Assembly (NCBI GenBank): GCA_002314325.1
Contig: DCFC01000024.1
Location: 35,104-50,456, forward strand
Source of the DNA: Megamonas hypermegale
GTDB lineage: Bacteria; Bacillota; Negativicutes; Selenomonadales; Selenomonadaceae
Length of the DNA: 15,353 nt
Direction of reading: 5' to 3'
In this document: positions 6,251-13,901 of the stretch, piece by piece
How the letters are laid out: every line of letters starts with the position of its first letter
How positions within the stretch are numbered: the stretch's first letter is position 1
Position numbers and translations under genes: made by a program
The notes under the pieces: generated by a model
Seen by the model: only the letters and a program-made list of their open reading frames with translations
The model's database searches: none
What the model was told of the DNA's origin: nothing

Positions 6251-8200
6251 TTGAGTTGGAGAGTTTTCAGCTATAATTTAGCGCAGGATTTTAAACTTAT
6301 CGTTTTTACGTGGATTTATCTGAACGTCTTGCGCCTTGTTTCCATTGCGGGAATGAAATCATACGCCAGCGATATCGGAGTGAGCGATATCATGCTGGCG
6401 CTCGGCTACGGAGCGAGAATGAGTCTGAAAACGGCAGGCATTTTAATGCTGTTTTCGTTCGTGTTTGCCACATTGCCGAATTTTCTGCGCGGCAGGACGG
6501 ATAACAGATTACGGCTGTATCTGGCGGCCGTGTACTTTTTTATAACGAATTTCCTGTTCGTCGCCGGATTTTTTTATTACAAGGAATTTCATACAAATTT
6601 CAATGAAATAATGTTCAATGCGCTGAATGATGACGTGACGGCACTGTTTTACACGTTCATTCAGCAGTATCACTTAATCGAAGGAACAATCGGCGTAGCG
6701 ATTTTAACATTTGCGGTGATTTATATCTTGCGCAGGTTTTTAAACAGAACGTGGCTGCAAAAATCGTTACTCTGCGGCGGCAAATGGTATTTTCGTGTCG
6801 GCGTGATTGTGTTTACGCTGGTGTTTGCGCTGTTTACGCGTTTTGGGGCAAGCTTCAGCTATGCTAAATCCATTCATTGGGAAAACTGCGCCAAGACGAA
6901 GGACGCTTTTCTCAATGAAATGATACTGGACAATATGCAGGCGGTCTATCGCGGCTATTCCATAAAAAAGCGCATTGACAACGGTATTATCTACGGTGTC
7001 AACAAGGATAAAATCAGGTTTTACACGGAAAAAGCGGCCAACGAAAGCGATGCGGCAAAACTGGGCAAGGCGGATTTGACGCAGATTGACGCCAATCTCG
7101 TTTATCAGGCGCAGGGAAATATCATCGCGCCGAAACGCCATATTTTCATTTTAATCGGTGAAAGCTTTGCGCAGTGGCCGCTGCTGGACAAATACGCCGA
7201 TTTGGGACTGGGCGAGAATATGCGCGCCGTTATGCAGAAGGAAAATGCGGCGTATACGCATAATTTCATGCCGAATGCTTCCTTTACGCCGATGGCGGTC
7301 AATGCGATTGTCTGCGGTCTGTCGGATGTGGATATCTATCCCAATCATCAGCTTGAATCGTATCGGCAGGTGTATGCCACAGCTCTTGCGCCGCAGCTGA
7401 AAAAGCTCGGCTACAAAACGCAGTTCTGGTACAGCGGCTTTAGCGGCTGGGAACGCATTGAGGATTTTGCGCTGGCGCAGGGCTTTGATGAATTTCACTG
7501 TGCTTCCGATTACCGCTATCCGTCAGGCAATGTCTGGGGCAGCGACGACCGGTTTATTTTTGAACGATTGCAGGAAAACGCGGCGAATAATTCGGAACCG
7601 ACCGTTTACGTAGTTTTATCCGTTTCCAACCATGCGCCGTACAGCGTGGATTTGGCAAGGGAGAATTTTCCGAAAGAAGAGCTGCGGGCGAAATTGCCGA
7701 GTGAGCTGCAAAATGATGAGGAGTTCTTAAACAGACTAGGTCATTACTGGTATACGGATAAAATTTTCGGTGAGTTCATAAATAATATGGAAGCAAAGCA
7801 GCCGCAAGAAAATCTGTTTATCATAACGGGCGACCATGCCGACAGGGGCAATATCGAAAAACAGCCGAGTCTGTTCGACCGGTATACGGTGCCATTCATT
7901 ATTTACGGCGACGGTGTGAAGAAAGATATTCTGTCGGATGATATAGCGGGCGGCCATGTCAATCTGGGAGCAACGCTTCTGGAACTTATCGCGCCTAAGG
8001 GTTTTGAATATTACAGTCTGGGAAAATCGCTGACGCGCGGCGCAAATGTCGGCTTTAACGATGGCGCATGGCTGACACCGGAGGCTATGGGCAGAATTGA
8101 CGGCACAGAGCCGCAGTACGTTAAAGATAAAATCGAAATGTACCGTACAATATCGTGGCAGCGCACCATACGGGGCAACACTACCGCCATAGATGAATAA
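6251..8200 (+). CDS. LtaS/MdoB-like membrane phosphoglycerol transferase, sulfatase fold
   Basis: This is a polytopic membrane protein with an extracytoplasmic alkaline-phosphatase/sulfatase-type catalytic domain, the layout of lipoteichoic acid synthase and related phosphoglycerol transferases. Numbering from the ATG at 6245, five membrane segments fall near 16-36, 62-80, 89-111, 143-164 and 182-200. The catalytic part begins at HIFILIGESFAQW with Glu306. It continues with NASFTPMAVNAI, whose Thr348 is the candidate nucleophile 42 residues on (45 in LtaS), then WGSDDR near 431, SNHAPY with His463, and ITGDHADRG with Asp530 and His531. The start is ambiguous: AAGAGGAG lies 2 bases before the ATG at 6245, too close, but 8 bases before the TTG at 6251, so TTG is preferred. 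The true product could be a teichoic-like polymer, a glucan decoration or another phosphoglycerol or phosphoethanolamine transfer. Confidence 0.8.
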   Translation: MSWRVFSYNLAQDFKLIVFTWIYLNVLRLVSIAGMKSYASDIGVSDIMLALGYGARMSLKTAGILMLFSFVFATLPNFLRGRTDNRLRLYLAAVYFFITNFLFVAGFFYYKEFHTNFNEIMFNALNDDVTALFYTFIQQYHLIEGTIGVAILTFAVIYILRRFLNRTWLQKSLLCGGKWYFRVGVIVFTLVFALFTRFGASFSYAKSIHWENCAKTKDAFLNEMILDNMQAVYRGYSIKKRIDNGIIYGVNKDKIRFYTEKAANESDAAKLGKADLTQIDANLVYQAQGNIIAPKRHIFILIGESFAQWPLLDKYADLGLGENMRAVMQKENAAYTHNFMPNASFTPMAVNAIVCGLSDVDIYPNHQLESYRQVYATALAPQLKKLGYKTQFWYSGFSGWERIEDFALAQGFDEFHCASDYRYPSGNVWGSDDRFIFERLQENAANNSEPTVYVVLSVSNHAPYSVDLARENFPKEELRAKLPSELQNDEEFLNRLGHYWYTDKIFGEFINNMEAKQPQENLFIITGDHADRGNIEKQPSLFDRYTVPFIIYGDGVKKDILSDDIAGGHVNLGATLLELIAPKGFEYYSLGKSLTRGANVGFNDGAWLTPEAMGRIDGTEPQYVKDKIEMYRTISWQRTIRGNTTAIDE

Positions 8201-8211
8201 ATAAATACGAA

Positions 8212-8255
8212 AAAAACAGCCGTAAGCTGAGCAGTTTCAGTTTACGGCTGTTTTT
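8212..8255. terminator. Strong bidirectional terminator between the LtaS-like gene and the phn operon
   Basis: A 19-bp stem (8212-8230 with 8237-8255, one G-T wobble) surrounds the 6-base loop GCAGTT, with A-runs on the left and T-runs on the right. It lies between convergent units, 11 bases after the LtaS-like stop and 50 bases beyond the phnE2 stop. Confidence 0.9.
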
Positions 8256-8305
8256 GTAAGTTAAAATTAAATTTATTGGTATGGATATATTTATAGGTTG
8301 AAAAA

Positions 8306-9142
8306 TTAAGCTGATTTCTGTTTTACAAATACAAATAGCCGCTCAATGGAGTAAGCAATCAAAAATACGAGAAAAATGGCAAGTCCGGCTGTGCCGTAAT
8401 CGTAATTTTGCATATTGCGCGAGATTACAAAGCCTACACCGCCTGCGCCAATCATACCGAGTATGGCACATTCGGAGAAGTTTATTTCCAATCGCATACC
8501 GGTCCATGCCACAATTTGAGAAAAAGCAGCAGGCAGTACGGCATTGGTGAATATGTTTAGGCGGCTGGTGCCTGTTACAGCGAGAGCTTCCAGCGTTTCT
8601 TCCGGAATACTTTCAAATGTCTGGGCAAATGATTTTGTAAAAAATGCTGTAGTATGCACGCAGAGACCGGCAACACCGGCTTCGGGACCCATGCCGAGGC
8701 AGACGAGCATTAATAGTACCCAGATAGGCGTTGGAACAGCGCGCAGAAAAGTGAAGAAAGCCTGAGTAAAAACAGACAGCCAGATAATACGGAAAATGTT
8801 GCGGGCGGCGAACATGCCGAAGAATATACCGAGCAGCAGGCTGTAGAGAAGGGAAAGTACGGCGATGGAAATTGTTTCTAAAATCGCCGGTAAAATCAAG
8901 TCGAAATTGGCAAAATTGAAATGCGCCAACTCCCAGAAAATACCGCCGATATCGGGAAGACGCAAGGCAAGCTTAATCCAGTTGATATCGAGATAAATCA
9001 GACTGAGCAGACACAAAAAGACAATGCCGATTAAAAATCTGGGGATGAATTTATTTTTATATTTGCAGCTTACCGCTATTTTGCCAGAACGGGTTCGCCG
9101 GATTATTTGCTGTATATCGGCTGATGAAGTCTGTGATATCAT
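8306..9142 (-). CDS. phnE: Phosphonate-type ABC transporter permease, second copy (PhnE2)
   Basis: This 278-residue inner-membrane permease belongs to the PhnE family. Hydrophobic segments are seen near 30-52, 83-112, 118-150, about 157-172 and 255-273. The cytoplasmic coupling loop that meets the ATPase is visible as EALAVTGTSRLNIFTNAVLPAA (about 183-204). It is followed by the PhnE signature GMRLEINFSECAILGMIGAGGVG. The N-terminus (1-29) is an unusually long, basic cytoplasmic tail. The ATG overlaps the stop of the other permease gene by four bases (ATGA), and GGAGGG lies about 10 bases upstream. It differs clearly in sequence from the other permease, so the channel is probably a heterodimer. 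It is the last gene of the operon and is followed by a strong terminator. Confidence 0.88.
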   Translation of the reverse strand: MISQTSSADIQQIIRRTRSGKIAVSCKYKNKFIPRFLIGIVFLCLLSLIYLDINWIKLALRLPDIGGIFWELAHFNFANFDLILPAILETISIAVLSLLYSLLLGIFFGMFAARNIFRIIWLSVFTQAFFTFLRAVPTPIWVLLMLVCLGMGPEAGVAGLCVHTTAFFTKSFAQTFESIPEETLEALAVTGTSRLNIFTNAVLPAAFSQIVAWTGMRLEINFSECAILGMIGAGGVGFVISRNMQNYDYGTAGLAIFLVFLIAYSIERLFVFVKQKSA

Positions 9143-9951
9143 TTGAGAATTTCCCTCCGCAGTTTATTTGTTATCTGGTCGACGATGATTACCATGGCGG
9201 CAATTGCCAGAATGATGCTGAAAGCGACATCGTACTGAAAACCTTTGATGTAGGAAAATAATGTGAGCCCGATACCGCCGCCGCCAACCATGCCGACAAT
9301 CGTGGAAGCACGGATATTGACTTCGATACAGTATAAGAACCAGGAAAGAAAACCGCTGAGACAAGTTGGTGCAACGGCCTGAAATACTCTCTGCCAGAAG
9401 CTGGCGCCGACGGCCTGCAAACTTTCTACGCAATCGGCGGAAACATCCTCAATCGTTTCAGTAAAAGCACGCACCATGAAAGCAAAGCTTGTGATACATA
9501 AAGCGATAAAACCTACACTCGTGCCGATGCCGAGCGAAGAAAAGAGGATAAATGCCCAGACAAGCGCCGGAATATTGCGCAGGAAAGTGGCAATGCCGCG
9601 GATATATTTGGCAATATGGGGCTGGGGAGAGACTTTTTCACTGGCAAAAAGCGACATGAAAAAAGCAAGTACGGCCGCAATAGTCGTGGAGGACATTGCC
9701 AGGGCAAGCGTTATTAAAATATTGGAAAAAACTTCGGGGAGGGCGCTTGCCTTAGGCAGAGCCGGCGGAAAGAAATCCTGCACAATGAACTGTATGAAAG
9801 CATCACTGTTTTTCAGCAGAACGAATACATTGAAATTGGTGTACAGCGAAGTCAGAACGAACAATACGGTAATTATGATAAAAAAAGCAGTGTATATATT
9901 TTTCTGTTTACGCGCAATCAGCGGTATCTTTGTTGTTTTCGACATCATCAA
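9139..9951 (-). CDS. phnE: Phosphonate-type ABC transporter permease, first copy (PhnE1)
   Basis: This 270-residue PhnE-family membrane permease has a first membrane segment near 19-43, followed by several more. The coupling loop ESLQAVGASFWQRVFQAVAP contacts the ATPase. The family signature follows as EVNIRASTIVGMVGGGGIG, and it ends in a basic tail. The start region reads TTG-ATG-ATG. GGGAG sits 9 bases before the TTG at 9951 and 12 bases before the ATG at 9948, so TTG or the first ATG is used. The start lies 44 bases inside the end of phnC in another frame, and the stop overlaps the start of phnE2. Such tight packing indicates one transcript and coupled translation of transporter subunits. 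Confidence 0.88.
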   Translation of the reverse strand: MMMSKTTKIPLIARKQKNIYTAFFIIITVLFVLTSLYTNFNVFVLLKNSDAFIQFIVQDFFPPALPKASALPEVFSNILITLALAMSSTTIAAVLAFFMSLFASEKVSPQPHIAKYIRGIATFLRNIPALVWAFILFSSLGIGTSVGFIALCITSFAFMVRAFTETIEDVSADCVESLQAVGASFWQRVFQAVAPTCLSGFLSWFLYCIEVNIRASTIVGMVGGGGIGLTLFSYIKGFQYDVAFSIILAIAAMVIIVDQITNKLRREILK

Positions 9952-10726
9952 TGTTATTTTCTCCCATCATCAAATTCTCTCGCGATGTATTGTAAATGCG
10001 TTCAATTACCGTATCCGATAATTGCTGCGGCGGGCCGTCAAAAACGATTTCTCCTTTGGAAAGACCGATTATGCGCGTAGAATATTTCAGTGCCACATCC
10101 AGTTGATGCAGATTTACGATACAGGCAATACGGCGCTTATGCGTCATATTTTTGAGCAAATCCATGATGGTCTTAGCACTGGACGGGTCAAGTGAAGCGA
10201 TAGGCTCATCACAGAGCAGCAGCTTCGGATTTTGCATGACGGCGCGGGCAATACCTACACGCTGTTTCTGTCCGCCAGACAAGTCAGATGCTTTATTGTA
10301 GCAGAACTGCTCCATGCCGAGTTCTTTGAGCAGTTCCAGTGCCTGTATTTTGTCGGCTTCGCGGTATAAACCGAAAATACCGCGAAAACCGCTTATAGTG
10401 CCAAGACAGCCATGTAGGACGTTTTGAAAAACAGAAAGAGTATAGACTAAGTTGTAATTCTGGAAAACCATGCCTACTTTACGGCGTAATTGGCGCAGAT
10501 TTTTTCCTTTTTGAGCGGAAACATTCACATTATCCAGATAAATACTGCCTTCACTGATATCAATCAGTTTATTGATGGAACGGAGCAATGTCGATTTTCC
10601 TGAACCGGATGGGCCGATAATAGAAATAAATTCTCCTTCTGCAACGTTAAAAGAAATATTTTTCAGAGCATGAACACCGTTATCGTAATGTTTACTTACA
10701 TTATTGAAGCGTAAAATCGTTTTCAT
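9908..10726 (-). CDS. phnC: Phosphonate-type ABC transporter ATPase (PhnC)
   Basis: This 272-residue ATP-binding subunit energises import through the two PhnE permeases. It has the Walker A motif GPSGSGKST at 38-46, the Q-loop in MVFQNYNLV near 86-94, the signature LSGGQKQR at 149-156, Walker B LLLCDEP at 169-175 followed by the D-loop ASLDPSS, and the H-loop His207 in NLHQLDVAL. The last feature is typical of PhnC (VNLHQVD-like). The preferred start is the ATG at 10726, with GAGGA 8 bases upstream. An in-frame ATG at 10744, overlapping the phnD stop by one base, would add six residues (MDEEFN) but has no good ribosome binding site. The gene overlaps phnE1 by 44 bases. Confidence 0.93.
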   Translation of the reverse strand: MKTILRFNNVSKHYDNGVHALKNISFNVAEGEFISIIGPSGSGKSTLLRSINKLIDISEGSIYLDNVNVSAQKGKNLRQLRRKVGMVFQNYNLVYTLSVFQNVLHGCLGTISGFRGIFGLYREADKIQALELLKELGMEQFCYNKASDLSGGQKQRVGIARAVMQNPKLLLCDEPIASLDPSSAKTIMDLLKNMTHKRRIACIVNLHQLDVALKYSTRIIGLSKGEIVFDGPPQQLSDTVIERIYNTSRENLMMGENNIDDVENNKDTADCA

Positions 10727-10743
10727 ATTAAATTCCTCGTCCA

Positions 10744-11685
10744 TTATTCGTTGCTCATGAGCTTATTGAGTTCCACAATCGGTTGATAATCGCTCATATC
10801 GCATTTGATAAAGCGGGCACCCGGTTTTTTAATAACATCAGTAAAATAAGCTTCATTATTATAAGAAGTCAAAAATTCGGTTAAAGTGTTGCGGGTTTTT
10901 TCATCTACGGATTTGGCTACAACCATAGCTTCAGCCGGAATAGCAGCCGATTCATGAATGATTTTGATATCGTTTTTATTTACATTGCCTTTGCTGATTT
11001 CAGAAGCAAGAATTTGATCGGAAATCGGAGCAATATCGATATCGCCTTTGGCTACAGCTTGAAGACCTGCCTGATGCGAACCGGAGAAACTTACTGCGTG
11101 AAAGAACGAATCGTTCGTGTGCAGTTTTTCCGTTGTTAAACCGTCATTTGGAAAAGCTTTTATGATTTCCGCGCTGGGAATTAAATTGCCGGAAGTGGAG
11201 TCCGGGTCGACAAAGGCCATTGTTTTGCCTTTGATATCCTGAATGGTATTGATATTTGTATTTTTAGCATTGGTAATCAGTACAGAATGATATATGGCTT
11301 TGTTCGGGTCACCGTCTTCCGCTTTCATAACGATAGGTGTAATTTCAGCGCGTTCAGCTCCGAGAGCAATAGCAAGCGGCCCCATGTATGCCATATCCGC
11401 TTTGCCGGTGCGCAGTGCTTCAATAATGGCGTTGTAGTCGCTGGCCTGTATTTCCTCTACTTCACAGCCCAGGACTTTGCTGAGTTCAGTGGCAAGACCG
11501 TTGCGGGCATCGGTACTCTGGTCAGTAGATTCATTCGGTGCATAAGCGATAGTGAATACGCCGTCTTCGCCGCCGGCGGATGATGTCTGAACATTGTCGG
11601 AGCCGCCGCAGCCGGCAGTAAGCATTAATGTACCCAGTGTGAGGGAAATCAGCGTCGTTTTTAAGGATTTTTTAAAAATCTTCAT
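10744..11685 (-). CDS. phnD: Phosphonate/phosphite-type ABC transporter substrate-binding lipoprotein (PhnD-like)
   Basis: This 313-residue extracytoplasmic binding protein has a signal peptide ending in the lipobox LTAGC with Cys26 as the lipidation site, so it is membrane-anchored. The mature protein has the PhnD/PhnD-like fold motifs: FTIAYAPNES near 44-53, ALRTGKADMAYMGPLA near 90-105, and DPDSTSG at 160-166. The Ser163-Thr164-Ser165-Gly166 loop is the expected phosphonate-oxygen binding site. Family members bind phosphonates, phosphite, hypophosphite or 2-aminoethylphosphonate, and the exact ligand is not readable from sequence. AAGGAG stands 9 bases before the ATG. It is 58 bases downstream of the alcohol dehydrogenase gene with no terminator between, and abuts phnC. 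The neighbouring dehydrogenase suggests a two-carbon phosphonate ligand. Confidence 0.9.
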   Translation of the reverse strand: MKIFKKSLKTTLISLTLGTLMLTAGCGGSDNVQTSSAGGEDGVFTIAYAPNESTDQSTDARNGLATELSKVLGCEVEEIQASDYNAIIEALRTGKADMAYMGPLAIALGAERAEITPIVMKAEDGDPNKAIYHSVLITNAKNTNINTIQDIKGKTMAFVDPDSTSGNLIPSAEIIKAFPNDGLTTEKLHTNDSFFHAVSFSGSHQAGLQAVAKGDIDIAPISDQILASEISKGNVNKNDIKIIHESAAIPAEAMVVAKSVDEKTRNTLTEFLTSYNNEAYFTDVIKKPGARFIKCDMSDYQPIVELNKLMSNE

Positions 11686-11743
11686 GAAAATACTCTCCTT
11701 TAAATATAAGAATATGAGAAATTTTTGATAGTTTTACTTTGTG

Positions 11744-12868
11744 TTAGTAGACGGATTTAAGTACGTTTTCGATTATCTGCGGTGTGAGCTTTACCGGATT
11801 GTTGTCGGCTCGCCCTTTAGTGATGCCCTGAGCAGCAAGCTGAGGCAAATCGCGGCAGTCTACATGCCATTGTCTTAGAGTGGCAGGAATGCCGGCACGA
11901 TTTAAAATTGAAATAATACGTTTTTGCAGTTCGTCGGCATTATTCACAGATAATGCTTGTAATAGTAATGGCAGATTTTCGATTTTGGACTGGTTTATTT
12001 TAAATATCGGCGCAAGCAGCATGCTGACAGCCGTTCCGTGCGGTATATGGTAGTGCATAGTTAATGGATAGGAGATAGAATGACAGGCTGTAGTCTTTGT
12101 ATTGCTGAAGGCCAGCCCCGCCAGCATACTGCCCTGCGATATTGCTTTATGAGCAAACGCTTTACCGTCGATTAAGTCATCAATATTGCTCATGATAAGG
12201 CGCACCGCATTGAGTGCCAGTGTTTGGGATGTAATGTTGGAAGCATTCGCCCAGTAGCTTTCCACGGCGTGAGACACAGCATCAAGTGCGGAGGATACAG
12301 CGAGAGAAATCGGCATACCGGCTGATAAATCGGGGTCGACAACGGCGGCATAAGCGTAGTTGTCAGAACATTCGACGGATTTTTTTGCATTATTTTCCGT
12401 ATCCCAGATTGTTGCCCAGCAGGTTACTTCACTGCCTGTTCCGGAAGTCGTCGGCACACCAATCCATTTACATGGGGAAACGATGTATTTTTTCTGATTT
12501 ATTACAGTGCGCAGTTCATCAATGGAGTCGATTTTCTGATTGTAAAGACAGCACAATGATTTTCCGATATCCATAACACTGCCGCCGCCGATGGCAATCA
12601 CGACATCAGGTGAAAAATCGTACGTCTGCTGATACGTTTCGAACAGCTGATTTATAGTAGGATTGGAAGCTGTAAAACATAAAGGATATGTTTCAAAGTC
12701 TTTATCGTTAATTAGCTTCTGAAATACATCCTGCGTCAGAACGGACGGATGCCACGTCAGCAGCAGAACGTGCGCGTTAGAAGATTTAATCTGTTTTATT
12801 AAATCGGGGATTTTATCAATAGCATTATTTCCTTGTATGATATGTACAGGATTGTAATAGTAGTGCAA
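11744..12868 (-). CDS. Iron-containing alcohol dehydrogenase, likely phosphonoacetaldehyde reductase / hydroxyethylphosphonate dehydrogenase type
   Basis: This 374-residue cytoplasmic group III (Fe-dependent) alcohol dehydrogenase has the NAD(P)-binding motif IAIGGGSVMD at 91-100 and PTTSGTGSEVT at 139-149. The metal ligands are Asp196 and His200 (LDAVSHAVE), His263 (CHSISYPL) and His277 (IPHG). The N-terminal YYNPVHIIQG and the EVTCWATIWDT stretch resemble, from memory, the phosphonoacetaldehyde reductase subfamily, which interconverts phosphonoacetaldehyde and 2-hydroxyethylphosphonate. Being the first gene of an operon with a PhnCDEE importer supports that reading. It starts with TTG, clearly chosen by AAGGAGG 8 bases upstream. 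It could instead act on another short alcohol or aldehyde; the general class is certain, the substrate is not. Confidence 0.85.
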   Translation of the reverse strand: MHYYYNPVHIIQGNNAIDKIPDLIKQIKSSNAHVLLLTWHPSVLTQDVFQKLINDKDFETYPLCFTASNPTINQLFETYQQTYDFSPDVVIAIGGGSVMDIGKSLCCLYNQKIDSIDELRTVINQKKYIVSPCKWIGVPTTSGTGSEVTCWATIWDTENNAKKSVECSDNYAYAAVVDPDLSAGMPISLAVSSALDAVSHAVESYWANASNITSQTLALNAVRLIMSNIDDLIDGKAFAHKAISQGSMLAGLAFSNTKTTACHSISYPLTMHYHIPHGTAVSMLLAPIFKINQSKIENLPLLLQALSVNNADELQKRIISILNRAGIPATLRQWHVDCRDLPQLAAQGITKGRADNNPVKLTPQIIENVLKSVY

Positions 12869-12914
12869 AGTTATTTCCTCCTTAAAAAGTATCCGTTATT
12901 TTGTTTACAAATTT

Positions 12915-12943
12915 ATTTTAAGTTTTGTTGCCGTTAAAAGCAA
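12915..12943 (-). promoter_or_regulatory. Candidate promoter of the dehydrogenase-phnDCEE operon
   Basis: On the - strand TTGCTT (12938-12943) and TAAAAT (12915-12920) are separated by 17 bases, giving a leader of about 40 bases before the TTG start. Each box has two or fewer mismatches to the housekeeping consensus. The region is AT-rich and other pairings are possible. Confidence 0.35.
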
Positions 12944-12973
12944 TTAAATAACTGCAAACAATTAGTGAAAACT

Positions 12974-13014
12974 GTATAAAACAGTAAAAAATGCGTTATT
13001 TTGCTGTTTTATAC
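12974..13014. promoter_or_regulatory. Candidate operator: 11-bp perfect inverted repeat
   Basis: GTATAAAACAG at 12974-12984 and CTGTTTTATAC at 13004-13014 are perfect reverse complements with centres 30 bases apart, about three helical turns, so both lie on one DNA face. The first arm extends to the shorter palindrome ACTGT-N5-ACAGT at 12972-12986. It lies just upstream of the operon promoter and downstream of the DeoR-type regulator gene, the expected place for that regulator's site. Confidence 0.45.
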
Positions 13015-13082
13015 TAAAAGTAGCTGAAAAAAGAGCCAGATTACAGCTTTGATGTGAAATTTATGTAAAAAATAAATAAAAA

Positions 13083-13121
13083 AGCTGTAATAAAAGCGAG
13101 AAATTCTCGATTATTACAGCT
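13083..13121 (-). terminator. Rho-independent terminator of the DeoR-type regulator gene
   Basis: Arms AGCTGTAATAA (13083-13093) and TTATTACAGCT (13111-13121) pair perfectly over 11 bp, enclosing a small inner CGAGA/TCTCG hairpin. On the - strand they are followed by a T-run. It ends 12 bases beyond the regulator stop. Confidence 0.8.
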
Positions 13122-13132
13122 AAAAAAACGGT

Positions 13133-13891
13133 TTATTCGATGATAAGACCATGAGTCTGATATTTTTTCTTTAACATGACAGATACAGTATCATCCGTAA
13201 GCAGCAAATCAACTTCATTTAACTCCAGAGCTTTCTTTTTGGAGCGTTTGCCGATTTTAGTAGAGTCCATGACGGCAATAACTTCTTTGGCACGTTTTGC
13301 CAACAGCCGGATTATGCCGATTTCTGACATACGAAAATCAGTGAAACCATCTTTGTAATTGATAGCATTGATGGACAAAAAAGCAATATCAGGATAGTAT
13401 TTGTCGAATTCCTGTTCGCAGGTACTGCCGTAAGTTGATTTTTCCAGCGTATCAACGGCTCCGCCGATAGAAATTATCTTTATAGCAGGATTTTGCATAA
13501 GAATGTTTATAGCGGCGAGATTATTGGAAACAACAGTTATATTATCATTTTTAAAAACGAGCTCCTGCGCCAGAATGGTATTGGTCGTACCGGAGTTTAA
13601 GGCAATGATGGAACCGGGTTTTATGCGGGCGACGGCTTTGCGTGCCGCCTGCCGTTTAAGTTCAATATTTATTACTTCCCGTCCGGTGAAATTAGACAAA
13701 GAGGCAAGCGAATCCGGCAGACAGGCGCCGCCGCGTATACATTTTATCAGACCACGCTGTTCCATTGTCTTTAAATCGCGGCGGACCGTATCGACTGATA
13801 CTTGGAGTAAATCTTTCAAATCGTTGATTTTTACAATGGCCTGCAGCTGAAGCTGCTGCATGATTATCTCTGCCCGTTCATTGTAAAGCAT
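13133..13891 (-). CDS. DeoR/GlpR-family transcriptional regulator
   Basis: This 252-residue repressor-type regulator has an N-terminal winged helix-turn-helix (about 6-57) with the family signature VSVDTVRRDLKTMEQRGLIKCIRGGA at 31-56. The C-terminal DeoR sensor domain begins near 75 and contains IALNSGTTNTILAQEL (96-111), the loop that binds phosphorylated effectors, and later AFLSINAINYKDGFTDF. Family effectors are usually sugar phosphates or similar phosphorylated metabolites, so a phosphonate intermediate is a reasonable but unproven ligand. The ATG has AGGAG 7 bases upstream. The gene starts 10 bases after rlmB, so it is probably at least partly cotranscribed with it, and ends at its own terminator. 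The nearest likely target is the dehydrogenase-phn operon immediately downstream. Confidence 0.88.
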   Translation of the reverse strand: MLYNERAEIIMQQLQLQAIVKINDLKDLLQVSVDTVRRDLKTMEQRGLIKCIRGGACLPDSLASLSNFTGREVINIELKRQAARKAVARIKPGSIIALNSGTTNTILAQELVFKNDNITVVSNNLAAINILMQNPAIKIISIGGAVDTLEKSTYGSTCEQEFDKYYPDIAFLSINAINYKDGFTDFRMSEIGIIRLLAKRAKEVIAVMDSTKIGKRSKKKALELNEVDLLLTDDTVSVMLKKKYQTHGLIIE

Positions 13892-13901
13892 AATTGTACT
13901 C

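Noticed and set aside
9476..10021. A 181-codon + strand open frame across phnE1 and phnC
   Set aside because: Antisense to two well-supported overlapping genes, with no family resemblance and no ribosome binding site.
12869..13132. Possible small gene or riboswitch in the 264-bp gap before the dehydrogenase
   Set aside because: No open frame with a ribosome binding site and no recognisable riboswitch core; the gap is accounted for by terminator, inverted repeat and promoter.
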